In this document: piece by piece, positions 38,260 through 47,605 of the stretch
Numbering within the stretch: the first letter of the stretch is position 1
How the letters are laid out: each line of letters begins with the position of its first letter
Assembly: GCA_000263395.1 (NCBI GenBank)
Contig: AJXE01000015.1
Coordinates: 43,706 to 107,705, forward strand
DNA from: Stutzerimonas stutzeri TS44
Lineage (GTDB): Bacteria; Pseudomonadota; Gammaproteobacteria; Pseudomonadales; Pseudomonadaceae
Length of the DNA stretch: 64,000 nt
Reading direction: 5' to 3'
Notes under the pieces: model-generated
What the model was told of the DNA's origin: nothing
Database searches by the model: none
Seen by the model: only the letters and a program-made list of their open reading frames with translations
Translations under genes and position numbers: made by a program

Positions 38260-39246
38260 TTACTTGACCTGAGCTTCTACTTCGGCCTCAACGCGACGGT
38301 TGATCTGGCGACCTGCATCGGTAGCGTTGTCCGCAACCGGACGGGCCTCACCGTAACCAACCGAATTCACACGACCACCCTCAACGCCATACTGGTTGAC
38401 CAGAACGTCACGCACAGCTTCGGCGCGACGCTCGGACAGACGCTGGTTGTACTGGTCGGTACCCACGGAGTCGGTGTGGCCTTCAACCACGGTGCTGGTC
38501 TGCGGATACTGTTGCATGAAGTCGGCCAGGTTCTTGATGTCCCCGTAGCTTTCCTCACGAACGCGCGACTTGTCGAAATCGAACTTCACGTCCAGTTCGA
38601 CACGAACCACTTCCGGAGCTGGTTCCGGCTCGGTGTCGACGATCGGAGCCGGCGCCGGCTCCGGAGTCGGCTCGACAGCCGCAACCTGACGCGCACCGCC
38701 ACCGAAGTTCAGACCCACACCCACGCCGGCCATCCACTCGGAGTCACCGCGATCGATGTTGTGCATGCCATCCACGCTCGCCTTGGCGAACAGGTTTTCA
38801 GTGAAGTAGTACTTCAAGCCAGCACCGAGGTTGGCGTAGGTGCTGTGATCACGACCGCTGCGAGCAGCCTGGCCGATGCTCTGGTGCGCCACGCCGGCGG
38901 ACACGTACGGACGCAGGCCAACGCCCGGCGCGCCGAAGTGATAAGCCGCATCCAGGGAGGTCAGGCTACCCTTGATATTTTTGTGGCTGCCATTGACCGG
39001 ATCGTCAGAGGTCATGTCGTGGTATTCACCGTACGACAGGCCCAGCGAGACGTCGTCGGTCAGGAAGTAGCTGACGCCGGCACCGTACAGTTCGCCCTCG
39101 TCTTCGAAGCCACGCGAGCTATCGGAGAAGTAGTGCTTACCGAATGCTTCGACCTCGACAGCCCCCTGGCCCTGAGCCAGGGCGCCGAACGAAGTAGCGG
39201 CTACCATCGAGCCGATGACAACGCCCAAGGTATTTTTAAGTTTCAT
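38260..39246 (-). CDS. oprF: Major outer-membrane porin OprF
   Basis: The 328-residue structural porin links outer membrane and peptidoglycan. It has a signal peptide (cleavage after about FGALA at residue 24), an eight-strand barrel to about 185, a Pro/Glu-rich hinge (PTPEPAPAP and TEPEPAPE), and a C-terminal OmpA domain (FDFDKS, EGHTDSVGT and NQRLSERRAEAV). The mature sequence has no cysteine at all, whereas P. aeruginosa OprF has a cysteine-rich loop at the hinge. sigX lies directly upstream, and SigX is known to drive oprF. Confidence 0.97.
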   Translation of the reverse strand: MKLKNTLGVVIGSMVAATSFGALAQGQGAVEVEAFGKHYFSDSSRGFEDEGELYGAGVSYFLTDDVSLGLSYGEYHDMTSDDPVNGSHKNIKGSLTSLDAAYHFGAPGVGLRPYVSAGVAHQSIGQAARSGRDHSTYANLGAGLKYYFTENLFAKASVDGMHNIDRGDSEWMAGVGVGLNFGGGARQVAAVEPTPEPAPAPIVDTEPEPAPEVVRVELDVKFDFDKSRVREESYGDIKNLADFMQQYPQTSTVVEGHTDSVGTDQYNQRLSERRAEAVRDVLVNQYGVEGGRVNSVGYGEARPVADNATDAGRQINRRVEAEVEAQVK

Positions 39247-39344
39247 CCGTAAATCCCCATCTGGTGGTTAGAGTCAGAACAATCTAAGGAGACCGGCTGT
39301 CTTGTGCCCAAGCTGTTCGCTACGCATAAGACAACCATTTTTCG

Positions 39345-39935
39345 CTAAGTTTCGATTGGCTCGGAAAAATTTTCTCTTAGTTTATCCAATGCACGCTTGT
39401 AACGCATCTTCGTCGCGCTCAAACCCATATGCATTATGTCTGCGATTTCCTGAAATTCCAATTCTGCGACAAATCGAAGCACCAGTATTTCCCGATCGAT
39501 AGGATTGACATGTACCAGCCAGCGATCGAGACCTCCCTTTTCTTCAATGCGCGGAGCCTTCTCTTCCGAAGCCTCTTCTTGCGGATCGAGACTGAGGGCA
39601 TCGAGCAAGCGACGCTTGCGGCGCTCCTTTCGGTACTGGGTAATGCATTCATTATAGGTAATGCTGTACAGCCAGGTCTTGAACTTCGACTTACCTTCGA
39701 AGTTCTTCAGTCCATACAAAACCTTGAGCATGACTTCCTGACAAACATCATCGGCATCCCGATCGTTGCCCAAGTAACGCGCACAGACATTGAATAGGGT
39801 GCGCTGATACCGCCGCATCAACTCCTCATAGGCCCGAGTAACATGAAACAACTCGACGCGGGCGTATTGCACCAACTCTTCATCGCTGAGTTGGCGAGGA
39901 TCGTAGCGCGGGATGGTCGATTGGGTTTTAGTCAA
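39345..39935 (-). CDS. sigX: ECF sigma factor SigX
   Basis: A 196-residue extracytoplasmic-function sigma factor controlling oprF, membrane fluidity and fatty-acid genes. Region 2 (RRYQRTLFNVCARYLGN and DADDVCQEVMLKVLY, then FKTWLYSITYNECI) and region 4 (NPIDREILVLRF, then FQEIADIMHMG) are intact. I place the start at the TTG at 39935, which gives the 196-residue length known for SigX; a TTG six codons earlier is also open. No anti-sigma gene is adjacent. Confidence 0.93.
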   Translation of the reverse strand: MTKTQSTIPRYDPRQLSDEELVQYARVELFHVTRAYEELMRRYQRTLFNVCARYLGNDRDADDVCQEVMLKVLYGLKNFEGKSKFKTWLYSITYNECITQYRKERRKRRLLDALSLDPQEEASEEKAPRIEEKGGLDRWLVHVNPIDREILVLRFVAELEFQEIADIMHMGLSATKMRYKRALDKLRENFSEPIET

Positions 39936-40017
39936 GACGCTTCGAGCCAGCAATCAGGTCGCGGCCGCCTGTCAGGGAAACCGGAAAAAGGCGTCGTATT
40001 CTACCAGAGAACTACCG

Positions 40018-40842
40018 TCAACGGCTTCCTACGCGCCGCTCCAGCAGAACTCGATTGGCCACGGAAACGAGCTCGCCATCATTGGTCAGCAGCAGCGTCT
40101 TGACGGTGCCGATCTCCTCGATCTGCCCTTCGATATCTTCGAGGGTGACACGCTGCCCCACCTGATAAAGCTCGCGCACGTAGATACCCGCAAGTATCTG
40201 GCTGGCGAGTTCACGACTGCCGAGTCCGAAGGCCAATGCCACGGCCAGCCCCACGGTGATCAGCACAATGGCAATGACGTAGTTCAACAGCTCGGTTTTG
40301 ATTTCCAGCTGCCCGATCGACACGGAAATGGCGATGATGATGACGAGCCCCTGCGCGATGCGGGCCAGCCCGTTGGCGTAATCGATACCAACGCTCTCCG
40401 CTGCACCACGGACCATACCACTGAACAGTTGGGCCAGAAGCACGCCGGCGATGAGAATCAGGGCCGCGCCGAACACCTTCGGAACATAGAGCGCCAGCAC
40501 GTCCAGCGTCGCCGACACTCGCTCCAGCCCCAGAGACTCGGCCGCCGAGACGAGAAAGATCAGCAGAACGAACCAATAGACCACCTTGCCGATCAGCACT
40601 GAGACCGGGACCCGAATCCCCGCCCGGCCCAGCAATTTCGTCAGCCCCGTGCCGGCCATCAGCCGATCCAGCCCCAGCTTGGCGAGCACCTTCGACAGCA
40701 GGGTGTCGAGCAACTTGGCCACCACGAAGCCAAGCAGTACGACTACCAGCGCTCCGAACAGGCGCGGAATGAATGCCGCTATGGAAGCCCAGAGCGAGCT
40801 CATCGCGGACAGCAGACTCTGAGTCCAGGGGTCGAATTCCAT
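40018..40842 (-). CDS. cmpX: MscS-family mechanosensitive channel-like protein CmpX
   Basis: A 274-residue inner-membrane protein with about five hydrophobic segments and a short cytoplasmic beta domain (GQRVTLEDIEGQIEEIG) related to MscS channels. It lies in the conserved cmaX-crfX-cmpX-sigX-oprF order and has been linked to SigX activity and envelope tension in P. aeruginosa. The gap to crfX is two bases. Confidence 0.92.
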   Translation of the reverse strand: MEFDPWTQSLLSAMSSLWASIAAFIPRLFGALVVVLLGFVVAKLLDTLLSKVLAKLGLDRLMAGTGLTKLLGRAGIRVPVSVLIGKVVYWFVLLIFLVSAAESLGLERVSATLDVLALYVPKVFGAALILIAGVLLAQLFSGMVRGAAESVGIDYANGLARIAQGLVIIIAISVSIGQLEIKTELLNYVIAIVLITVGLAVALAFGLGSRELASQILAGIYVRELYQVGQRVTLEDIEGQIEEIGTVKTLLLTNDGELVSVANRVLLERRVGSR

Positions 40843-40844
40843 GA

Positions 40845-41087
40845 TCAGTCGGCCTTATCGAACGAACGGTTGGGTGAGTGACGACGGGAAACCGGTGCAA
40901 CATGCCCCGCTCCACTGTTGACAGCTATCAGCAAGCCCTGCAGCCAATGCTCCATGAGACCGAAGAGGTCTCCGGCGCCGACCTGGCGGTTGGCGGTCTT
41001 GAGCACCCGACCGAGGCGTTCGGCCTCATCGCGTGACGACGGCTTGTTAAGCAGGTCACGCAGTGATTCTTCAAAAGGATCGCGCAT
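40845..41087 (-). CDS. crfX: Small protein CrfX
   Basis: An 80-residue soluble protein (MRDPFEESLRDLL at the start) found only beside cmpX and sigX in Pseudomonas. It has no known domain; the centre (LFGLMEHWLQGLLIAV) is amphipathic. Two bases separate it from cmpX, so they are cotranscribed. Biochemical role unknown. Confidence 0.88.
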   Translation of the reverse strand: MRDPFEESLRDLLNKPSSRDEAERLGRVLKTANRQVGAGDLFGLMEHWLQGLLIAVNSGAGHVAPVSRRHSPNRSFDKAD

Positions 41088-41143
41088 GCATACCTCGCGG
41101 GAACATGTCCGCTAGACGGCCTGTGGATAGCTTCGAGTCACAT

Positions 41144-42139
41144 TCAGATCCAGCGCAGGCGGTGGAAGATCCACCATTGAAACAACGCAATGACACCGAT
41201 CAGCAGGCAGGCGACGGCAAAACCGTACGGGCTTTGTGCTCCCGGAATCCCACCCACGTTGATTCCCAACAAGCCGGTCAGAAAGGTCATCGGCAGGAAA
41301 AAGCCGGTAATGATACCGAAAAGATACATGGTGCGACTCATTCGCTCGCTGAGCCGACGCCGCTCGGACTCGAGCACCAGATCGATGCGCTCACGCACCA
41401 GCTCCAGCTCTTCGAGATAACGGATCAGCCGGTTGCTCAGTTCGTTCCAGTAGTCGGCGTCGTCCTCGACAAACCAGCTCAGGCGATTACGCGTGAGCTG
41501 GGTATAGATTTCGCGCTGGGGCAGCAGGAAACGCCTCAGACTCGCCGCCCGACGACGTAGCGTGAGCACACTGTCGTGCTCCGGGCTGTAGCGCTCGTCG
41601 AGTTCCAGGCGCTCCTCTTCCTGATCCACGTATTCGGTCAATTGCATCACCAGGTCATCCACCCGGTCCGTCATCGAATCGGCCAGATAGACCAGCACCT
41701 CGGAGGCCGTCTTCGGTCCCTTGCCTTCCATGAGCAGGCGAATGACCGCCTCGGTCGCACGCAACGGTCGCAAACGCAGCGAAATGACCCGTCGCGCATC
41801 GGCAAACACGCGCAGCGAGATCATGTCTTCCGGGGCTGAATCAGGATTGAGGTTGACCCCCCGCAGGAACAGCAGAAGCTCCTCATTCGGCAACGCCAGC
41901 ACACGCGGCCGGGTGTTCTCTTCCAGCAGCACATCGCAAGCGAAGTCGTTGAGGCCGCTCTGGCCGCGTAGCCAGGCCTGGGCGGCCGGATGGCTGCGAT
42001 CCCAATGCAGCCAGAGACTTTGCGCGTCGCTCAGTTGCAGGCCGTGCAGGTCGGCATAGGCGATGGGGCGCGCGCCACCCTGCCCATCCAGCACGAAAGC
42101 ATGAACCAGGCCCCACTGCTGCGTGTCGCTCACCTGCAT
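41144..42139 (-). CDS. cmaX: CorA/ZntB-type divalent-cation transporter CmaX
   Basis: A 331-residue protein with a long cytoplasmic helical domain and two C-terminal transmembrane helices. The pore signature between the helices reads GIN (TGLLGINVGG) rather than the CorA GMN, as in ZntB zinc transporters. The ATG at 42139 is chosen because AGGGAGA precedes it; an ATG seven codons upstream is weaker. First gene of the cmaX-crfX-cmpX group. Confidence 0.9.
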   Translation of the reverse strand: MQVSDTQQWGLVHAFVLDGQGGARPIAYADLHGLQLSDAQSLWLHWDRSHPAAQAWLRGQSGLNDFACDVLLEENTRPRVLALPNEELLLFLRGVNLNPDSAPEDMISLRVFADARRVISLRLRPLRATEAVIRLLMEGKGPKTASEVLVYLADSMTDRVDDLVMQLTEYVDQEEERLELDERYSPEHDSVLTLRRRAASLRRFLLPQREIYTQLTRNRLSWFVEDDADYWNELSNRLIRYLEELELVRERIDLVLESERRRLSERMSRTMYLFGIITGFFLPMTFLTGLLGINVGGIPGAQSPYGFAVACLLIGVIALFQWWIFHRLRWI

Positions 42140-42159
42140 GAACGTCTCCCTGATATGCA

Positions 42160-42180
42160 AAGCCCGGCATCGCCGGGCTT
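42160..42180 (-). terminator. Hairpin terminator of rraA
   Basis: AAGCCCGGC (42160-42168) pairs with GCCGGGCTT (42172-42180) around ATC. On the minus strand it follows rraA and has only a short T-tail, so termination may be partial. Confidence 0.6.
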
Positions 42181-42213
42181 GGAATTACTGCGCATCACCG
42201 CGAGAGCGACAGA

Positions 42214-42702
42214 TCACTCCGGCATCTTCAGCGCCTCGGGCGAGACGATGATGCCGTTATTGTCGGCATAGATATAGTCGCCGGGGCGGAAGGTGACGCC
42301 ACAGAACGTGACCGGAACGTTGAGATCGCCGATGCCGCGCTTGTCAGTCTTCATCGGATGACTGGCCAGCGCCTGGACACCCAGATCGGTCTGCGCAATC
42401 ACATCAACGTCGCGCACACAGCCATAGACAACGATCCCTTCCCAGCCATTGCGCGATGCCTTCTCGGCCAGCATGTCACCAAGCAGTGCACGACGCAGCG
42501 AGCCGCCGCCATCGACAACCAGCACCTTGCCACTGCCATCCGTATCGACCTGCTCCTTGACCAGGGAGTTATCCTCGAAGCATTTGACGGTGACGATCTG
42601 ACCGCCGAACGAATCGCGACCGCCGAAATTGCTGAAAATCGGCTCGACCACCTGTACCAGCTCCGGGTACGCGTCGCACAGATCAGGAGTGACGTATTGC
42701 AT
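42214..42702 (-). CDS. rraA: RraA-family protein (4-hydroxy-4-methyl-2-oxoglutarate aldolase-like)
   Basis: A 162-residue RraA/HMG-aldolase family protein. The characteristic [18 protein letters not shown] and the metal/substrate site VYGCVRDVD (Arg-Asp) are present, so aldolase or oxaloacetate decarboxylase activity is plausible; regulation of RNase E, as for E. coli RraA, is not implied. The ATG at 42702 follows AAGGAG by seven bases, and homologues start the same way. Confidence 0.88.
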   Translation of the reverse strand: MQYVTPDLCDAYPELVQVVEPIFSNFGGRDSFGGQIVTVKCFEDNSLVKEQVDTDGSGKVLVVDGGGSLRRALLGDMLAEKASRNGWEGIVVYGCVRDVDVIAQTDLGVQALASHPMKTDKRGIGDLNVPVTFCGVTFRPGDYIYADNNGIIVSPEALKMPE

Positions 42703-42841
42703 GGAAAGCTCCTTTGCTTGGAAATTCGTGGACATCGCCTAGCCGCTCCGCCAATCGGCCACTATCGATGCGCGCCGCATCATGTTAGCCGCAGGGCGCG
42801 ATCAACGAAATGCCGAGCCGAAGCCACGGAAGTCAAATACG

Positions 42842-42867
42842 CGACAGGGCGGAAATCCGCCCTGTCG
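42842..42867 (-). terminator. Hairpin after ppsA
   Basis: CGACAGGGCGGA (42842-42853) and TCCGCCCTGTCG (42856-42867) are perfect reverse complements. It lies just past the 3' end of ppsA on the minus strand, with little T-tail, so it is a probable but not textbook terminator. Confidence 0.6.
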
Positions 42868-42886
42868 TCATGCTTCAGACTGCAGT

Positions 42887-45256
42887 TCAGGCCTGTGCGT
42901 CAGCCAGGAAGAACCAGGTGTCGAGTACCGAGTCCGGATTCAGCGATACGCTCTCGATGCCCTGTTCCATCAGCCAGCGCGCCAGGTCGGGATGATCCGA
43001 AGGACCCTGGCCACAGATGCCGATGTACTTGCCCGCCTTGTTGCACGCCTGGATGGCGTTGGCCAGCAGCTTCTTGACCGCCGGATTACGCTCGTCGAAC
43101 AGGTGCGCGATGATGCCCGAATCACGGTCCAGACCGAGGGTCAGCTGGGTCATGTCGTTGGAGCCGATCGAGAAGCCATCGAAGTACTCGAGGAACTCGT
43201 CGGCCAGCAGCGCATTGGACGGCAGCTCGCACATCATGATCACGCGCAGGCCGTTCTCGCCACGCTTGAGACCGTACTTGGCCAGCAGATCGATCACCTG
43301 CGAAGCCTCGCCGAGGGTACGCACGAAGGGCACCATCAGCTCGACGTTGGTCAGCCCCATCACGTCGCGAACCTTGCGCATGGCACGGCATTCCAGCTCG
43401 AAGCAGTCGCGGAACGAATCGCTGATGTAGCGCGAGGCGCCGCGGAAGCCGAGCATCGGGTTCTCTTCTTCCGGCTCGTAGAGCTTGCCGCCGATCAGGT
43501 TGGCGTACTCGTTGGACTTGAAGTCCGACAGCCGCACGATGACTTTCTTCGGCCAGAACGCCGCGGCCAGGGTACTGACGCCCTCGACCAGCTTCTCGAC
43601 ATAGAAGTTGACCGGATCGTCGTAGCCGGCGATGCGCTTCTCGACGCTGCTCTTCACGTCAGCCGGCAGGCCGTCGAAATTCAGCAGTGCCTTGGGATGC
43701 ACGCCGATCATGCGGTTGATGATGAACTCCAGACGCGCCAGGCCAACACCTTCGTTGGGCAGATGAGCGAAGTCGAAGGCGCGGTCGGGGTTGCCGACGT
43801 TCATCATGATCTTGAACGGCAGATCCGGCATGGCATCGATGGAGTTCTGGCGGATGTCGAAGCCCAGCTCGCCATCGAAGATCAGACCGGTGTCGCCCTC
43901 GGCGCAGGACACGGTCACGCGCTGGCCGTCCTGCAGCAGCTCGGTAGCGTTACCGCAGCCAACGACCGCCGGGATGCCCAGTTCGCGCGCGATGATCGCG
44001 GCGTGGCAGGTGCGCCCGCCACGGTTGGTGACAATGGCGCTGGCGCGCTTCATCACCGGCTCCCAGTCCGGATCGGTCATGTCGGAGACCAGTACGTCAC
44101 CCGGCTGAACCTTGTCCATCTCGCTGACGTCGTGGATGACCTTGACCGGGCCGGCGCCGATGCGCTGGCCGATGGCGCGGCCTTCGACCAGCACGGTGCC
44201 TTTTTCCTTCAGCAGGTAGCGCTCCATGACATTGGCGCTGCTGCGGCTCTTCACGGTTTCCGGACGCGCCTGGACGATGTACAGCTTGCCGTCGTCACCG
44301 TCCTTGGCCCACTCGATATCCATCGGGCGGCCATAGTGCTTCTCGATGATCAGCGCCTGCTTGGCGAGGTTGGTGACTTCCTCGTCGCTCAGGCAGAAGC
44401 GCGCGCGGTCGGCGGCCTCGACTTCGACAGTCTTGACCGACTTGCCGGCCTTGGCTTCGTCGCCGTAGACCATCTTGATCGCCTTGCTGCCCAGGTTGCG
44501 ACGCAGGATCGCTGGACGGCCGGCTTCCAGGGTCTGCTTGTGGACGTAGAACTCGTCGGGGTTGACCGCTCCCTGCACCACGGTCTCGCCCAGGCCGTAG
44601 GCGCCGGTGACGAACACCACGTCACGGAAGCCCGATTCGGTATCGAGGGTGAACATCACGCCGGCGGTGCCGGTTTCCGAGCGCACCATGCGCTGCACAC
44701 CGGCGGACAGGGCGACCAGCTTGTGGTCGAAACCCTGGTGCACGCGATAGGCAATAGCGCGGTCGTTGAACAGCGAGGCGAAGACTTCCTTGGCAGCGCG
44801 GATCACGTTGTCCACACCGCGAATGTTCAGGAAGGTTTCCTGCTGGCCGGCAAAGGATGCATCCGGCAGGTCTTCGGCGGTCGCCGAGGAGCGCACGGCG
44901 ACCGCCATGTGGTCGTTACCGCCGGACATCTCGGCGAAGGCCTTGCGGATGTCGGCATCCAGCTGCGGCGGGAACTCGGCGTCCATCACCCACTGGCGAA
45001 TCTGTGCGCCGGCCTTGGCCAGCGCATTGACGTCGTCGACATCGAGCGCATCGAGCAGTGCATGGATCTGATCATTCAGACCGCTCAGCTCGAGGAAATC
45101 GCGATAGGCCTGGGCCGTGGTGGCGAAACCGCCCGGTACGGAAACACCGGCACCGGCGAGGTTGCTGATCATCTCGCCCAGGGAGGCGTTCTTGCCCCCT
45201 ACACGCTCAACATCGTGGTTGCCGAGCTTATCGAGGGAAACTACGTACTCTACCAA
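42887..45256 (-). CDS. ppsA: Phosphoenolpyruvate synthase
   Basis: Converts pyruvate and ATP to phosphoenolpyruvate, AMP and phosphate, allowing growth on three-carbon substrates. The 789-residue protein has an N-terminal ATP-grasp domain ([20 protein letters not shown]), the phosphohistidine swivel domain ([15 protein letters not shown], catalytic histidine) and the C-terminal PEP/pyruvate barrel ([19 protein letters not shown]). I place the start at the TTG at 45256, eight bases after GGAGA, giving [14 protein letters not shown] as in homologues; the longer frame upstream lacks a ribosome site. Confidence 0.95.
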   Translation of the reverse strand: MVEYVVSLDKLGNHDVERVGGKNASLGEMISNLAGAGVSVPGGFATTAQAYRDFLELSGLNDQIHALLDALDVDDVNALAKAGAQIRQWVMDAEFPPQLDADIRKAFAEMSGGNDHMAVAVRSSATAEDLPDASFAGQQETFLNIRGVDNVIRAAKEVFASLFNDRAIAYRVHQGFDHKLVALSAGVQRMVRSETGTAGVMFTLDTESGFRDVVFVTGAYGLGETVVQGAVNPDEFYVHKQTLEAGRPAILRRNLGSKAIKMVYGDEAKAGKSVKTVEVEAADRARFCLSDEEVTNLAKQALIIEKHYGRPMDIEWAKDGDDGKLYIVQARPETVKSRSSANVMERYLLKEKGTVLVEGRAIGQRIGAGPVKVIHDVSEMDKVQPGDVLVSDMTDPDWEPVMKRASAIVTNRGGRTCHAAIIARELGIPAVVGCGNATELLQDGQRVTVSCAEGDTGLIFDGELGFDIRQNSIDAMPDLPFKIMMNVGNPDRAFDFAHLPNEGVGLARLEFIINRMIGVHPKALLNFDGLPADVKSSVEKRIAGYDDPVNFYVEKLVEGVSTLAAAFWPKKVIVRLSDFKSNEYANLIGGKLYEPEEENPMLGFRGASRYISDSFRDCFELECRAMRKVRDVMGLTNVELMVPFVRTLGEASQVIDLLAKYGLKRGENGLRVIMMCELPSNALLADEFLEYFDGFSIGSNDMTQLTLGLDRDSGIIAHLFDERNPAVKKLLANAIQACNKAGKYIGICGQGPSDHPDLARWLMEQGIESVSLNPDSVLDTWFFLADAQA

Positions 45257-45407
45257 GGTGATCTCTCCGTTAGTGTTGGAACTCAACCGGAGCCCTGCCG
45301 CATGGCTGTGGCCTGACCCTGCAAAATAAGTAACAATGCCCGCCAACCGGGCTCGGCGAAGGGCCTACTATAGCCAGGCTCCCTTCTCGATTTAAGGCCG
45401 AAGGTAC

Positions 45408-46226
45408 ATGAAACGAACCGCTTTCTTCATTTCCGACGGCACCGGGATCACGGCGGAAACCCTGGGCCAGAGCCTCCTGGCGCAATTCGAGAACATCTCT
45501 TTCACCAAGCTCACCCGTCCGTACATCGACAGCGCGGAAAAAGCCCGGGCAATGGTACAGCAAATCAACAATGCCGCGGACAGGGACGGCGCCCGCCCGA
45601 TTATCTTCGACACGCTGGTCAACCAGGAAATCCGTGACATCCTCGCTGAATCCAACGGTTTCATGATCGACATCTTCTCCTCGTTCCTGGCTCCGCTGGA
45701 GCACGAACTCATGTCGCGCTCCTCCTACTCCGTCGGCAAATCCCACTCCATCAGCCACAACACCAACTACATGGAGCGGATCGACGCGGTCAACTTCGCC
45801 CTAGACAACGATGACGGCGCACGCACCCGTCATTACGACAAGGCCGACCTGATCCTCGTCGGCGTATCACGCTGCGGCAAAACCCCAACGTGCCTGTACA
45901 TGGCCATGCAATACGGCATTCGCGCGGCCAACTACCCGCTGACCGAGGACGACATGGAGCGACTGCAACTGCCAACCTCGCTCAAACCATACAAGGACAA
46001 GCTGTTCGGCCTGACCATCGACTCCGACCGCCTTGCCGCCATCCGCAACGAACGAAAGCCCAACAGCCGTTACGCCAGCTTCGCGCAGTGCGAATTCGAA
46101 GTCCGCGAAGTGGAAAACCTGTTCCGCCGCGAGAACATCAACTACATCAACTCGACGCATTTCTCCGTCGAGGAAATCTCCGCCAAGATCCTCGTGGAAA
46201 AAGGCGTGGAGCGTCGGCTCAAATAA
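45408..46226 (+). CDS. ppsR: PEP synthase regulatory protein (bifunctional kinase/pyrophosphorylase)
   Basis: A DUF299 protein of 272 residues that inactivates PpsA by ADP-dependent phosphorylation of a threonine beside the catalytic histidine and reverses it by phosphorolysis. The P-loop-like motif [15 protein letters not shown] near residue 151 is intact, as is the [10 protein letters not shown] start. It is divergent from ppsA across 151 bases, the usual arrangement in Pseudomonas. Confidence 0.95.
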   Translation: MKRTAFFISDGTGITAETLGQSLLAQFENISFTKLTRPYIDSAEKARAMVQQINNAADRDGARPIIFDTLVNQEIRDILAESNGFMIDIFSSFLAPLEHELMSRSSYSVGKSHSISHNTNYMERIDAVNFALDNDDGARTRHYDKADLILVGVSRCGKTPTCLYMAMQYGIRAANYPLTEDDMERLQLPTSLKPYKDKLFGLTIDSDRLAAIRNERKPNSRYASFAQCEFEVREVENLFRRENINYINSTHFSVEEISAKILVEKGVERRLK

Positions 46227-46246
46227 GTGCCGCTTCGCTAGACAAC

Positions 46247-46273
46247 AAAAAGTCCGCTTGGTGCGGACTTTTT
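46247..46273. terminator. Bidirectional terminator between ppsR and prpF
   Basis: AAAAAGTCCGC (46247-46257) pairs with GCGGACTTTTT (46263-46273) around TTGGT. The T-run on one strand and A-run on the other let it end both ppsR and the prp operon. Confidence 0.85.
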
Positions 46274-46310
46274 GCATTTACCGCGCAGAAAACCACTGCG
46301 CATCCTCAAC

Positions 46311-47498
46311 TCAAAACGCGTCACCCGGTACGCGGACCCAGCCTTCCATCAGGATCCGCGCGCTGCGACTCATGATGGCCTTGGTCACGCTCCACTGGCC
46401 ATTAACCTGCTTCGCCTCGGCACCGACCCGCAGGGTGCCGGACGGATGGCCGAAGCGTACTGCCTGGCGCTCGCCACCACCGGCGGCAAGGTTCACCAGC
46501 GTACCCGGCACGGCTGCGGCGGTGCCGATGGCGACTGCGCAGGTGCCCATCATGGCGTGGTGCAGCTTGCCCATCGACAGCGCCCGCACCAGCAGGTCGA
46601 CCTCGCCCGCATCGATGGTCTTGCCGCTGGAGGCCTTGTAGCTCTTGGGTGGGCTGACGAAGGCGATCTTCGGCGTGTGCTGGCGGGTCAATGCTTCTTC
46701 GGCGGTCTTGATCAAGCCCATGCGCAGCGCGCCGGCGACACGAATGGCCTCGAAACGCGCCAGCGCCTCGGGATTGCCGTTGATGTCCTCGCGCAGCTCG
46801 GTGCCCTGGTAGCCGATGTCCTCGGCATTGACGAACACCGTGGGGATGCCGGCGCTGATCATGGTGGCCTTGAGCGTGCCGATGCCGGGGACTTCCAGGT
46901 CATCGATCAGGTTGCCGGTGGGGAACATCGAGCCACCCTCCTCGCCCTCGTCGGATGGGTCGAGAAACTCCAGCACGATCTCGGCAGCCGGGAACGTCAC
47001 GCCGTCCAGCTCGAAATCGCCGGTTTCCTGCACCAGGCCGTTACTGACCGGCACATGGGCGATGATGGTTTTCTGGATATTGGCCTGCCAGATGCGCACC
47101 ACGCAGGTGCCGTCCTGCGGGATGCGCGACGGATCGACCAGTCCGGCATGGAGGGCGAACGCGCCCGCGCCGGTAGAGAGGTTGCCGCAGTTACCGCTCC
47201 AGTCGAGGAACGGCTTGTCGATGGACACCTGGCCATAGAGGTAATCGACGTCGTGATCGGGCTGGCTGCTCTTCGAGAGGATCACGCACTTGCTGGTGCT
47301 GGAAGTCGCCCCGCCCATGCCATCGATATGTGCGACATAGGGGTCGGGACTGCCGATCACTCGCATGAACAGTCTGTCGCGGGCCTCACCAGGCACCTGA
47401 CAGCGCTCGGGCAGGTCCTGCAGGCGAAAGAACACGCCCTTGCTGGTGCCGCCACGCATGTAGGTGGCGGGAATCTTGATCTGGGGTTGGTGAGCCAT
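46311..47498 (-). CDS. prpF: 2-methylaconitate cis-trans isomerase
   Basis: Isomerises the trans-2-methylaconitate made by AcnD to the cis form in propionate breakdown. The 395-residue diaminopimelate-epimerase-like protein shows MRGGTSKGVFF at the N-terminus and GNCGNLSTGAGAFA (active-site cysteine). The ATG at 47498 gives MAHQPQIKIPATYMRGG as in homologues; the frame is open 15 codons further. Last gene of the prp operon. Confidence 0.95.
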   Translation of the reverse strand: MAHQPQIKIPATYMRGGTSKGVFFRLQDLPERCQVPGEARDRLFMRVIGSPDPYVAHIDGMGGATSSTSKCVILSKSSQPDHDVDYLYGQVSIDKPFLDWSGNCGNLSTGAGAFALHAGLVDPSRIPQDGTCVVRIWQANIQKTIIAHVPVSNGLVQETGDFELDGVTFPAAEIVLEFLDPSDEGEEGGSMFPTGNLIDDLEVPGIGTLKATMISAGIPTVFVNAEDIGYQGTELREDINGNPEALARFEAIRVAGALRMGLIKTAEEALTRQHTPKIAFVSPPKSYKASSGKTIDAGEVDLLVRALSMGKLHHAMMGTCAVAIGTAAAVPGTLVNLAAGGGERQAVRFGHPSGTLRVGAEAKQVNGQWSVTKAIMSRSARILMEGWVRVPGDAF

Positions 47499-47528
47499 GA
47501 GAGCGTCCTGGCTAAAGGATGAAAGGAT

Positions 47529-47602
47529 CGTAGGGTGAATCACGCCTCACCGAGCCATCGAGGGACCGGAACGGTGGATGGAGAAACGCCATCCACCCTA
47601 CG
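47529..47602. repeat. REPIN-like inverted repeat between acnD and prpF
   Basis: The element is bounded by CGTAGGGTG (47529-47537) and CACCCTACG (47594-47602), exact reverse complements. Inside the right part, GGTGGATGG (47573-47581) pairs with CCATCCACC (47589-47597). The outer motif equals that of the repeat at 5345-5408, while the inner palindrome differs, so the two belong to related repeat classes. Confidence 0.7.
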
Positions 47603-47605
47603 AAA

